Shown: positions 8,004 to 15,020 of the stretch, one piece after another
How the letters are laid out: the number at the start of each line of letters is the position of its first letter
Position numbering within the stretch: the first letter of the stretch is position 1
Origin: Actinomycetes bacterium
Lineage (GTDB): Bacteria; Actinomycetota; JAICYB01
Reading direction: 5' to 3'
DNA length: 64,000 bases
Assembly: GCA_025934435.1 (NCBI GenBank)
Contig: JAICYB010000001.1
Location: 62,001-126,000 of the forward strand
The notes under the pieces: model-generated
What the model saw: only the letters and a program-made list of their open reading frames with translations
What the model was told of the DNA's origin: nothing
Databases searched by the model: none
Program-made: the position numbers and the translations under genes

Positions 8004-8312
8004 CTACTTGATCGGGATCCCAGTATCGACCAACCACTGGCGAAGTAGCTCTCGCCGCCAAACGGTAAATCGCAGCGTTCCTTCATTCGTGTCGATGCGG
8101 AGATCCGGACCGATGACGATCCCGCCGACGATTGCTGTCTTGATCTGATCGAGCGGGATGCTTAGGGGCGGGAAGAAGGGCGTCCAAGTGAGTGGTTGCC
8201 ATTCGAGCCGATCCGGTAGCAGTGACAGCCAGCCGAGAGCACGGATCAGCTGGATAGGTCGGCTCCGCCACAGCGTGGCCGCGATCGCACCTTGTGGGCG
8301 TCTCAGTGGCAT
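8004..8312 (-). CDS. Small PH/GRAM-like domain protein
   Basis: 102 aa from the ATG at 8312. The pattern of short strands closing on a C-terminal helix (LLPDRLEWQPL, IPLDQIKTAIVG, LRIDTNEGTLRFTV, then RRELLRQWLVD) is that of bacterial PH-like or GRAM-like domains. There is no signal peptide. It starts 4 nt after the stop of the 68-aa gene upstream, so the two form an operon controlled by the divergent TetR gene. Function is unknown. Confidence 0.55.
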   Translation of the reverse strand: MPLRRPQGAIAATLWRSRPIQLIRALGWLSLLPDRLEWQPLTWTPFFPPLSIPLDQIKTAIVGGIVIGPDLRIDTNEGTLRFTVWRRELLRQWLVDTGIPIK

Positions 8313-8316
8313 CGCG

Positions 8317-8523
8317 TCATCCTGCGCACTGCGTAGCGGGGGACACGTCGTCGAGCGCGAGTAAGCCTTCGACATACATTCCGCAGGCGCGGAGTCGGCG
8401 AACCTCCGCGAGATCTGCCGGAGCCGGCGGCATCTCATCGACAAGGAACGCGAGAGGGCCCAGCGCGAGAGGGCGCCACTCGGAGTTCGCCATTGCCGCG
8501 ATAAGTCTTTTCTTGCGCTTCAT
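8317..8523 (-). CDS. Small hypothetical protein in a TetR-linked operon
   Basis: 68 aa with a basic N-terminus (MKRKKRL). I recognise no family. The support for it being a gene is its expression setting: a GGAGGT ribosome-binding site 9 nt before the ATG, a near-consensus minus-strand promoter (TTGACA-N17-TACTTT) just upstream, and tight coupling to the PH-like gene downstream. The operator overlapping that promoter suggests control by the divergent TetR protein. Confidence 0.55.
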   Translation of the reverse strand: MKRKKRLIAAMANSEWRPLALGPLAFLVDEMPPAPADLAEVRRLRACGMYVEGLLALDDVSPATQCAG

Positions 8524-8541
8524 GGTGTGATACCTCCGGTA

Positions 8542-8581
8542 TTGGAATACTCAAAGTATCCAACTACTGTCGGTATGTCAA
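8542..8581. promoter_or_regulatory. Divergent promoters with overlapping TetR-type operator
   Basis: A dyad TTGGAATACT-CAA-AGTATCCAA spans 8542-8563, with a perfect ATACT/AGTAT core. The minus-strand promoter is TTGACA (8576-8581), a 17-bp spacer and TACTTT (8553-8558). The plus-strand promoter is TTGGAA (8542-8547), a 17-bp spacer and TACTGT (8565-8570). Both overlap the dyad, so one repressor could shut both directions. Confidence 0.65.
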
Positions 8582-8595
8582 GGGTAGACTGCGGC

Positions 8596-9207
8596 ATGCC
8601 CCAACGGCTGACGAGAGCGGAGAGACGTGACCTAACCCGCGCAGCGATCGTCTCTTCTGCCGAAAAGCTCTTCGCCGAGCACGGCTTTTGGGGTGTGTCC
8701 CTCGACGAGATCGCGGACGATGCCGGTCTCACGAAGGGCGCCGTCTATTCGAATTTCCAGAGCAAGGAGGATCTCCTCCTGGCAGTGAGTGCGAAGCAGG
8801 CGTTCCGCATCGACGAAGACGACTTTCCAAGCTCTGATCTTCCGTTTCGGGAGCAGTTACGCGGGCTGGGTCGACTCATCGCGCGCGCATCTTCGGGTGA
8901 GGAAGTCCGTCGCGTTGCGCCGCGAGAGCTTGAACTTGCAACGCTCGCGCTCCAAAGCGATCGCTTCCGCGAGATCCTTGTCGATGCGGCCAAGTCACAA
9001 TCGCGATCCCTCGGCAAGCTCATACAGGACCGGGCGAAATCACAGGGAGTCGAGCTGGACCTCAGCGCCGACGAGATCGGTACGTTGCTGACAGCCGTTC
9101 GCCTCGGGCTGACGCGCATGAGCCTTCTTGCGCCACGCGAGATTCCTCAGAAGTTTTTCGAAGACGCCTTCGAGCGGATAGTCCTTGGGGCGTCCAACAC
9201 CACCTAG
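8596..9207 (+). CDS. TetR-family transcriptional repressor
   Basis: 203 aa from the ATG at 8596; an upstream ATG at 8575 is possible. The N-terminal HTH is typical: RAAIVSSAEKLFAEHGF, VSLDEIADDAGLTKGAVYSNF, SKEDLLLAV. The C-terminal ligand domain is divergent, so the inducer is unknown. It most likely represses its own gene and the small operon running the other way through the dyad at 8542-8563. Confidence 0.85.
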   Translation: MPQRLTRAERRDLTRAAIVSSAEKLFAEHGFWGVSLDEIADDAGLTKGAVYSNFQSKEDLLLAVSAKQAFRIDEDDFPSSDLPFREQLRGLGRLIARASSGEEVRRVAPRELELATLALQSDRFREILVDAAKSQSRSLGKLIQDRAKSQGVELDLSADEIGTLLTAVRLGLTRMSLLAPREIPQKFFEDAFERIVLGASNTT

Positions 9208-9237
9208 CAGCTAGCGCGACTTCGATGCCGCCGTCAG

Positions 9238-9265
9238 GGTGTGGGCCGAGTGAACGCAATTGGAG
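9238..9265 (-). repeat. Possible highly decayed tRNA-Val-like repeat
   Basis: TGTGGGCC, GTGAACGCA and TTGGAGG can be aligned to the degenerate copy at 5967. The position between the TetR gene and the methyltransferase pseudogene is where another unit boundary would be expected. By itself the match is weak. Confidence 0.25.
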
Positions 9266-9270
9266 GCCTG

Positions 9271-10043
9271 TCACCTACAAACGAAAACGCCGCTCAGGCT
9301 TTGAGTAACAAGTGCCCCATGCCGGTCGACCACGTCCTGAGCAGCGTCTGCTACGCGGAACAGAAAGTCTTCCCACGTCACGGATGACGCGAGGTGCGCC
9401 TCGAGCGAGTAACGCATCGATTGCACCGTGTTCACAACTGGACCCGGATCCGGCACGACAAACTTCGAACGTTCCTCGAAGAAACGAACATCAGTGAACG
9501 CTTCAGCAAGAAGCTCACCGCCGTTCTCTGAACTGAATCGCGCGTCCTGGACGGGCAACTCTTTGAGACCGCAAGCCATGAGAAGGTCCATGAATTCCCG
9601 TTCACTCGTCACTGAGTTGGTGGAGACGAGGAGCGTGCCATCGTCGCGCAAGACACGACGCAGCTCACGAACACCCGCTGGGATGTCTTCGACGTGATAG
9701 AGCATGTGCATCGCCATCACAGCATCGAACGCACCCTCGGCGAAGGGGAGGGCCGCCACGTCTACGCAGACCGGTACGGCCATCTCGATGTGCGTCACGC
9801 GCTCGAAGCTGATGTCCGCCGCGACGTAAAGGGCGGCGGGTCGAGACGCTCGCGGACATGTGCCACGTACGCTCCCGGACCGCAACCCGCATCGAGGACG
9901 GCGCGGGTATTCGACCAGTCCACGGGATCAAGTCGCGAGAACCCGGGATCATCGTCGACACGGAAGTCGCACATGACAGGGCCGGTGACCGTCTCCCACG
10001 TCTTGTGGAACTCGCGGTTCGCGAAGTCGTCACCACGCGTCAT
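9271..10043 (-). pseudogene. SAM-dependent methyltransferase disrupted by a frameshift
   Basis: The ATG at 10043 opens a frame containing motif I (AVLDAGCGPGAYVAHVRERLD). It then goes out of register near 9838-9840. The second part of the same fold continues in another frame (PAALYVAADISFERV, then LPFAEGAFDAVMAMHMLYHVED) to the stop at 9271. Adding one C to the C-run after RERLD restores a continuous ~257-aa Methyltransf_11-type protein. Either the gene is inactivated, there is a sequence error, or frameshifting occurs. Confidence 0.75.
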
Positions 10044-10070
10044 GTGCTCACCTCGTTGACCCGACGGTTG

Positions 10071-10175
10071 AATGTCGCATCTAGGGTCTCAAGCGACCGG
10101 ACATCACGAATCGCCTCGACAGGCAACGTCCGGCCATTACGCAAGCAGTGGGCCTAATTGGACCGCTTCTAAACC
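10071..10175 (-). repeat. tRNA-Val 3'-end-like repeat with ~70-bp flank (copy 3)
   Basis: The core is CGCAAGCAGTGGGCC, then a diverged T-arm region (ATTGGACCGCTTCTAAACCC). The 65-70 bases to its left (from TCGCATCTAG) align with the bases next to the real tRNA-Val gene (14764-14839). The repeat unit can therefore be about 100 bp, longer than the tRNA end alone. Confidence 0.6.
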
Positions 10176-10269
10176 CGAAGTTCTGCGCTGCCCTCCGACG
10201 TCTCACCGATCGAGAGTGAGCCGAGGGGTCAACCGATCCCGGGGCCGCACGCCGGCAGTGGCCGCGGCT

Positions 10270-10872
10270 TCAGCCTTTGGGTCGCCGGCGTCCGACGAGA
10301 GGGAGAAAACGACCCGTTGTTTGCGCATATCTGTTGAACTCCGGGTGCGTTCTGAGAAGGTAGGGATCCTCGATCAATCGCGTTTGAACCTGGACGGCAA
10401 CCAACCAGAAGGCTAGTGCCACGGCTGTGAGCAGATTCGGCACCATCAAAGCGATGGCGATCGCGAGTGAAACCATCGCCGTGTAGATGGGATGCCTCAC
10501 TTTGCCGAACGGGCCCTGGGTAACGAGCGGGGTGTGCTCACTTACATCGACGCCGACGCGCCACGAAGCTCCCATCGCTCTGCGCGACGCGAGGATCAAA
10601 GCGAGTGCGACACTTGCCAGAAGAATCCCGCAAGCGTGAATGGTAGGGCTATCGATCGACCTGGCTCGTGACGTCGGCACGCTGAGGTCGAGGGTCGGTC
10701 CGGCGACGATCAGAACGTTGCCCGCGAGGAAGAGCAGCTGAGCGATTCTCCCTGCTACACCTGGCGTGCTTCGGAGCGAGGAGGTGCCCGTGCGCTTGCG
10801 AGCTACAAACAAAGGTACGATGAGAGCGAAAGCAAGGTAAAGGCCAGAGAAACACAGCGCAACGACTCCCAT
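10270..10872 (-). CDS. Isoprenylcysteine carboxyl methyltransferase (ICMT)-like membrane protein
   Basis: 200 aa with about five hydrophobic segments. The C-terminal ICMT/PEMT signature is clear: GPFGKVRHPIYTAM followed by EDPYLLRTHPEFNRYAQTTGRFLP. The family methylates isoprenylated cysteines in eukaryotes; bacterial members modify unknown lipophilic or small substrates. The start at 10872 (MGVVALCFSG) is chosen because upstream codons run into the repeat at 10911. A second, distant ICMT-like gene lies at 14049. Confidence 0.8.
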   Translation of the reverse strand: MGVVALCFSGLYLAFALIVPLFVARKRTGTSSLRSTPGVAGRIAQLLFLAGNVLIVAGPTLDLSVPTSRARSIDSPTIHACGILLASVALALILASRRAMGASWRVGVDVSEHTPLVTQGPFGKVRHPIYTAMVSLAIAIALMVPNLLTAVALAFWLVAVQVQTRLIEDPYLLRTHPEFNRYAQTTGRFLPLVGRRRPKG

Positions 10873-10910
10873 CGAGCCTCGCTCCACACCGCTGATCCGG
10901 TGCACGACTC

Positions 10911-10955
10911 TCTCGCAGCAGTGGGCCCTAGTGGACGTATCTTGAAACAAGAATT
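10911..10955 (-). repeat. tRNA-Val 3'-end-like repeat (copy 4)
   Basis: TCGCAGCAGTGGGCCCTAG is followed by TGGACGTATCTTGAAACAAG. The acceptor-like GGGCCCTAGTGG block matches the other good copies. The right arm (AACAAG) has lost pairing with GTGG. It lies between the ICMT gene and the divergent carboxyl methyltransferase gene. Confidence 0.75.
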
Positions 10956-11018
10956 CTGGAACGGTGTGCGCAGACTCGTCCACTCTCTCGTCGATGATCG
11001 TTTGGAGAGACTTATCTC

Positions 11019-11888
11019 GTGATCGATGCAAGGCTCCACAACGTCTCGGACACCGCCATCGTCACTGCCGTAGCGCGAGCGCGAGAGACCGAAGAGCCCG
11101 ATCCAGTTTTTCGTGATCCTTTCGCGGTAAAGCTGGCGGGCGATCATTTCGAGGCGTACAGAGCGAAGCTTCGATACCGCGCGTTCTTTTCGGGAATCAT
11201 CGCTCGGACGGCCACCTTCGATGAATTCATCGCTCGCTCGGTAGCAGACGATGGTGTCCGTTGCGTTGTGAACCTCGGCGCCGGACTCGACGCTCGCCCT
11301 TATCGGTTGACGATTCCCGCCGGGCTGCGCTGGGTTGAGGCCGACCAGCCGAGCGTGATCGAGTACAAGACGATGGTGCTCGAACAAGCACAGCCGAGGT
11401 GCGTGCTCGAACGCTTTGGCGTCGATCTGTCGGTGGCGTCCGCTCGCTGCGAGCTTCTCGATCGCGCCGGTCATGATCCGCCGACGCTGGTCGTGACGGA
11501 AGGCGTCGTGCCGTACCTCGAGGAACCCGTCGTCGAGGCGTTGGCACGCGAGCTTCACGAGCGCCCGAGCTATCGTTGGTGGGCGGTCGACCTCCTCGGA
11601 GCGTCCCTCCGTAGAGTTGCGAACGCGCTCGGACGCCGTCAGCTTGGTGCATCCGGCGCCTCGTTTCGTTTCGCTCCACCGAACGGGGCGGAGTTCTTCA
11701 GGCAGCTCGGCTGGGACCCCGTGGACGTTCGAACGTCGTGGTCGATGCAACGGCGAATCAGGCGGGAACCGGGGCTCTTGCGGGCCCTGGGGATCCTTGG
11801 AACCCAGCGTGTGAAAGACGCCGTCGGAAAGACCGGGGTATTCGTGTTGCTGCGACGCAGCGAGACCCGCGGCATCGCCAGGGCTTGA
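11019..11888 (+). CDS. LCMT-family (leucine carboxyl methyltransferase-like) SAM-dependent methyltransferase
   Basis: 289 aa starting at GTG 11019, with GGAGAGA 8-9 nt upstream. Family hallmarks are VSDTAIVTAVARARE near the N-terminus, VNLGAGLDARPYRL for SAM binding, WVEADQPSVIEYK for the acidic loop, and VVTEGVVPYLEE. Actinobacterial relatives are O-methyltransferases of unknown substrates, often in secondary metabolism. It forms a single-gene unit flanked by repeats at 10911 and 11911. Confidence 0.85.
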   Translation: MIDARLHNVSDTAIVTAVARARETEEPDPVFRDPFAVKLAGDHFEAYRAKLRYRAFFSGIIARTATFDEFIARSVADDGVRCVVNLGAGLDARPYRLTIPAGLRWVEADQPSVIEYKTMVLEQAQPRCVLERFGVDLSVASARCELLDRAGHDPPTLVVTEGVVPYLEEPVVEALARELHERPSYRWWAVDLLGASLRRVANALGRRQLGASGASFRFAPPNGAEFFRQLGWDPVDVRTSWSMQRRIRREPGLLRALGILGTQRVKDAVGKTGVFVLLRRSETRGIARA

Positions 11889-11910
11889 TCGTCCACGACT
11901 AAGGCACGAC

Positions 11911-11958
11911 GCTTTCGCAAGCCAGTGGGCCCTAGCGGACGTACTTGAACCGCGAAAT
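11911..11958 (-). repeat. tRNA-Val 3'-end-like repeat (copy 5, best flank match)
   Basis: Bases 11912-11933 are identical over 22 bp to 14826-14847, covering the tRNA acceptor 3' strand and the DNA beyond its end. After that the T-arm part diverges to AGCGGACGTACTTGAACCGC, where the stem has changed on both sides (GCGG with CCGC). Confidence 0.85.
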
Positions 11959-11986
11959 CCGCGACGCGATCCGGAGGCGCTCCGGG

Positions 11987-12793
11987 CTATCGCCTCTCGA
12001 ATCTCTCTAAGCGTTCAACGCAGTCGGCCTTCCGCTTGGCCGCGTACTCGTCGTCGTAGCTGGCAGTGAAGAAGTGATGCACCGTTGCGCGCGAGAGGAC
12101 ATAGCGCTTCCCGGCCGCCGTCATTGCTGCACTCGCGAGTCCGAACGTGTCGAAGAAGCCAGCGTGCTGGGTGTCCGCGCTCACGCGGGCGGCCGTACTG
12201 AAGCCGACGTGCTCGGCGACGCGACGGAAGAGCGGCGAATTCGGGCAGAGCGTGGCTCCCGGATGGCAACGTCGTTGGATCGTTCCGTCGAACCCTTTCG
12301 TCTCGTCCAGTCGCGCGCTCGCTCGTCCGACCTTCAGTGCGATGTCACTGCCCGCACCGATGTCGAGGCTCGCTCCTTCACCACGGTTCTCTTCAGCCCA
12401 CCGGAAACGTGCCTGGACGGCCCAGACGTCGTCATCAGCAGCGACCTCCGCTGTCATCGTCGTCACCGTCCCCTGCTCTTCGAAATCGATGTCGGTGTCG
12501 ACGAAGAGGAACTGTTCTGCGTCCTCGTGCGTGAGCACGAAGTCCCGAAGGACGTCGCCGTGGGTATTCAGCTTTGACTCCGCGAGCGGCCAGCGGGAAA
12601 GGGAGAACGTCGCCCCGAGAGAGTCGCACGCGTCCTTGAGGGCCGCCAGATCCTCATCCGAGGAATGGTTGTCGACGACCGAGACGGTCAGGTCGATGCC
12701 CTCGTCGCCGTCGTGAGACCAGAGCAGTGATCGCAGGGCGAGCTGCGAGAACAACGACGTGTTGTGATTGACGATGATCGCTCGGACGAGCAC
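11987..12793 (-). CDS. GT-A fold (family 2-like) glycosyltransferase
   Basis: 268 aa. The N-terminal VRAIIVNHN and VSVVDNHSSDED give the nucleotide-binding start of a GT2-type fold. FLFVDTDIDF provides a DxD metal motif near residues 98-102, and the C-terminal RATVHHFFTASYDDEYAAKR is a typical closing helix. No membrane segments are seen. The acceptor is unknown. It is a single-gene unit flanked by repeats at 11911 and 12804. Confidence 0.7.
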   Translation of the reverse strand: MLVRAIIVNHNTSLFSQLALRSLLWSHDGDEGIDLTVSVVDNHSSDEDLAALKDACDSLGATFSLSRWPLAESKLNTHGDVLRDFVLTHEDAEQFLFVDTDIDFEEQGTVTTMTAEVAADDDVWAVQARFRWAEENRGEGASLDIGAGSDIALKVGRASARLDETKGFDGTIQRRCHPGATLCPNSPLFRRVAEHVGFSTAARVSADTQHAGFFDTFGLASAAMTAAGKRYVLSRATVHHFFTASYDDEYAAKRKADCVERLERFERR

Positions 12794-12803
12794 CGCGCCT
12801 CCC

Positions 12804-12850
12804 TACCAGTGGGCCCTGGTGGACGTATTTTGAACCACGACTTCCGGTCC
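12804..12850 (-). repeat. tRNA-Val 3'-end-like repeat (copy 6)
   Basis: CCAGTGGGCCCTGGTGGACG is followed by TATTTTGAACCACGACTTCCGG. On the minus strand this reads as a T-arm-like hairpin (GTGG, loop TTCAAAATACGT, CCAC) next to a GGGCCCA acceptor end. It lies 11 bp upstream of the glycosyltransferase start codon. Confidence 0.8.
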
Positions 12851-12972
12851 GCGGTTTCCTCTCTCCTCGATGGTCTCACCGAGCACGTAGCTCCGAAGAG
12901 ACAGCCTCCATCGTCAGATTCGGCGCATCCCCGGGGTTATCCGGACGGAGCGGACCGCGCTTCGCGAGGCGG

Positions 12973-14052
12973 TTAGCAGCCGTCCGGGAATCCGCCTCGG
13001 TGCGTGATCATGGGGTGGTGCGGCAGCGCCGCGCGCGGATTGGCGAGCGTCGCCTCCGTCTGCTTGATGTAACGCTTGTCCCAGCGCCAACCGCCCTCCG
13101 GCGGACGGAGCCCGTCGACGAACTTCGGGTGGGCGACGATCGCCTGGAGCGCATCTCGCAGTCCTTTGTGGAAGCGCTTCTCGATCTTCGCCATCATGTG
13201 CGGATACTCGTCCCGGAGTTGTTTGCCTTTCGTCGTTAGCCTCACCGTCTTGAGCTTGTCCGTTCCGACGCTGAGATAGCCCTTCTTCGCCAGGAACTTC
13301 GCGACCGTCAGCTGGCCCTCTTTGGCAATGCCCGCACGAAGTGGAAGATCCTTCTGTGCTGTCCCGTCATCGTCGACGACGCGGAGAAGGTTCGCGACCG
13401 CCACGAGGGATACGTTCGACTTCGCTTCGAACGCGAGCGTCACGTCGAGTAAGACGCGCGACAGCAAGGCCGAGATCCCGAGCTTCGCGATCGGGGTGCG
13501 TGGCGGCGCCTCAGCCTGCAGAACGATAGAGGCGCGCATGCCGTCCTGGTATGCACAGACGGGCATGTAGTCAGGGACGTCATCGCGGACGTTTGCGCGG
13601 AGGGACTTCGTCAGCGCATCGATCCTCGTCTTACCGAAGCGCTTCGTCCATCGCCTGTCGATATCCGGTCCAACCGTGGCCCAGCCTCTCGCCGCCTGCG
13701 TGCCGTTCGGCGTCAGCTTGACCGTCTTCGCCTTGTGATCGACGGTGACGCAGAGCCACCACTCAAGGTGGTGCAAACGAGACTTGATGGTACTGGCGGA
13801 ATCGCACGCGAGCGCCTGCACGTCGAGGACTGGCGTGCCACCCTCGCTGATGTGGCGGACGTAGTTCGTCCACATCACCTGGGAGCCGAACCAGATGCCA
13901 CCTGTCTTCATCGCCTGACGTCCGCCCACCGTCGTGCCGTGATGGATGCGTTGCTCAGCGAGGTTGTCGAACTCGATCGTGTATGCCACGAGCGCCTGCG
14001 ACAGCAGCGTCGAGAGTGGCACGGCCCCCACGACTCTCTGATCGTGCGTCAC
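12973..14052 (-). CDS. Protein with two MarR/winged-helix-like halves
   Basis: 359 aa. Two segments share the same layout. The first is LSTLLSQALVAYTIEFDNLAEQ followed by a wing-like KTVKLTPNGTQAARG. The second is ISALLSRVLLDVTLAFE with KKGYLSVGTDKLKTVRLTTKG. Each ends in the LTxxGxxxR strand typical of MarR-like winged helices. No ligand or target can be inferred. Its start overlaps the ICMT-2 stop by 4 bp, so the two are co-transcribed. Confidence 0.55.
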   Translation of the reverse strand: MTHDQRVVGAVPLSTLLSQALVAYTIEFDNLAEQRIHHGTTVGGRQAMKTGGIWFGSQVMWTNYVRHISEGGTPVLDVQALACDSASTIKSRLHHLEWWLCVTVDHKAKTVKLTPNGTQAARGWATVGPDIDRRWTKRFGKTRIDALTKSLRANVRDDVPDYMPVCAYQDGMRASIVLQAEAPPRTPIAKLGISALLSRVLLDVTLAFEAKSNVSLVAVANLLRVVDDDGTAQKDLPLRAGIAKEGQLTVAKFLAKKGYLSVGTDKLKTVRLTTKGKQLRDEYPHMMAKIEKRFHKGLRDALQAIVAHPKFVDGLRPPEGGWRWDKRYIKQTEATLANPRAALPHHPMITHRGGFPDGC

Positions 14053-14657
14053 CAGACGAATGGCACTAGTCGCTTCCGTCCAGCGGAGAAGGACTGGTAC
14101 GGCTTACCGACTGCTGCCGTAAGAGCGGCCTCCTCAACTCGGATCCGGTTGACCGTACCGATCAGAGGGAGAACCAGGAGCGCCCCGAAGCTCACCCAGT
14201 TCCCCATGGCCAAACCGAACGCAGCGAGCGCGAGCGTGCTCCCCGCATAGCTCGGATGACGGAGGAGGCGATACGGACCGGAAGCGATGATTTCCTGGCC
14301 GGGACTCGTCATGACGTTGAAGGTGAAGTATCGGCCTAGTGTCGCGAAGGCCCAGAAGCGCAGTCCGATCCCGCACCACACAAGGGCGATAGCAATCCAG
14401 AAGACGACCGCAGGGTTGGAGCGAATGCTCGCATTCGGAAGGAACACGATGGCCAACACGGCGATCACCAACGCGACGCGCCAGAGTCGGCCGAGCAAGC
14501 GTCCACTGCCCGAGTCCGCGTCCGAAGCCTCGAGCCGTTTGGTCCCGCTCTGGCGCGATTCGACCATGAACCAAAGTGCTGCGGTCAGACAGAGGACGAT
14601 CACAGCAACGATGTCGTCGTTCAGGTACGGGGTGATGCGGGAAAGAGCGACTGACAA
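14049..14657 (-). CDS. Second ICMT-like membrane methyltransferase
   Basis: 202 aa with four to five hydrophobic segments. The ICMT signature reads GPYRLLRHPSYAGSTLAL, then NRIRVEEAALTAAVGKPYQSF. It is only distantly similar to the 10270 gene. It is the first gene of the operon that ends with the winged-helix protein and the unit nearest to the tRNA-Val gene. The substrate is unknown. Confidence 0.8.
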   Translation of the reverse strand: MSVALSRITPYLNDDIVAVIVLCLTAALWFMVESRQSGTKRLEASDADSGSGRLLGRLWRVALVIAVLAIVFLPNASIRSNPAVVFWIAIALVWCGIGLRFWAFATLGRYFTFNVMTSPGQEIIASGPYRLLRHPSYAGSTLALAAFGLAMGNWVSFGALLVLPLIGTVNRIRVEEAALTAAVGKPYQSFSAGRKRLVPFVW

Positions 14658-14758
14658 GCGGCCCCCGGGTCCTCGCTAGCGCCTCCGACCGTAGTTTAGT
14701 GCGCTCGTAGCCGAACCTCTTCGAAGTGGGAACGAGTACACCCCGTCTCCGAGGTCCA

Positions 14759-14839
14759 AATCTCGCATCTAGCGTGTCGAGCGAGCGGAGACCGAAAATG
14801 GCTTTGACAAGCCAAGACTCGGCGACTTTCGCAAGCCAG
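14759..14839 (-). other. Downstream flank of tRNA-Val shared with repeat copy 3
   Basis: This gene-free stretch beside the tRNA 3' end aligns with 10071-10140, starting at TCGCATCTAG and ending at the CGCAAGC before the acceptor sequence. The last 14 bases are also present at 11912. It shows that the duplicated segment includes non-tRNA DNA. Confidence 0.6.
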
Positions 14840-14911
14840 TGGGCCCTACTGGATTTGAACCAGTGACCCCTGCCGTGTCGAGGCAGTGCTCTCCCGCTGA
14901 GCTAAGGGCCC
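14840..14911 (-). tRNA. tRNA-Val (anticodon GAC), CCA not encoded
   Basis: The minus strand folds as a 72-nt cloverleaf. Acceptor GGGCCCT pairs with AGGGCCC, D-stem is GCTC/GAGC, anticodon stem CTGCC/GGCAG, T-stem ACTGG/CCAGT with loop TTCAAAT, and discriminator A. The anticodon loop reads TCGACAC, giving anticodon GAC but C at position 33, where U is nearly universal. Its 3' end faces left, toward the repeat array. Confidence 0.85.
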
Positions 14912-15020
14912 GTAGCCGGCAAGTCTACCGGCCCCCGGACGGCCCGGCGCCCGTTCTGGGGAAGGCGTCGCTACGCCGAGCGACGCGTGGATACCCCAGA
15001 AACGATTACCGTGTCGTCCG

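Noticed and set aside
10803..12879. Frames containing repeated peptides such as FKIRPPGPT
   Set aside because: These peptides are translations of the tRNA-like repeats and have no coding support.
5967..14911. Interpretation of the repeats as integron attC sites
   Set aside because: The conserved RYYYAAC and GTTRRRY boxes of attC sites are not present, genes are in mixed orientation, and the repeats match the tRNA-Val end instead.
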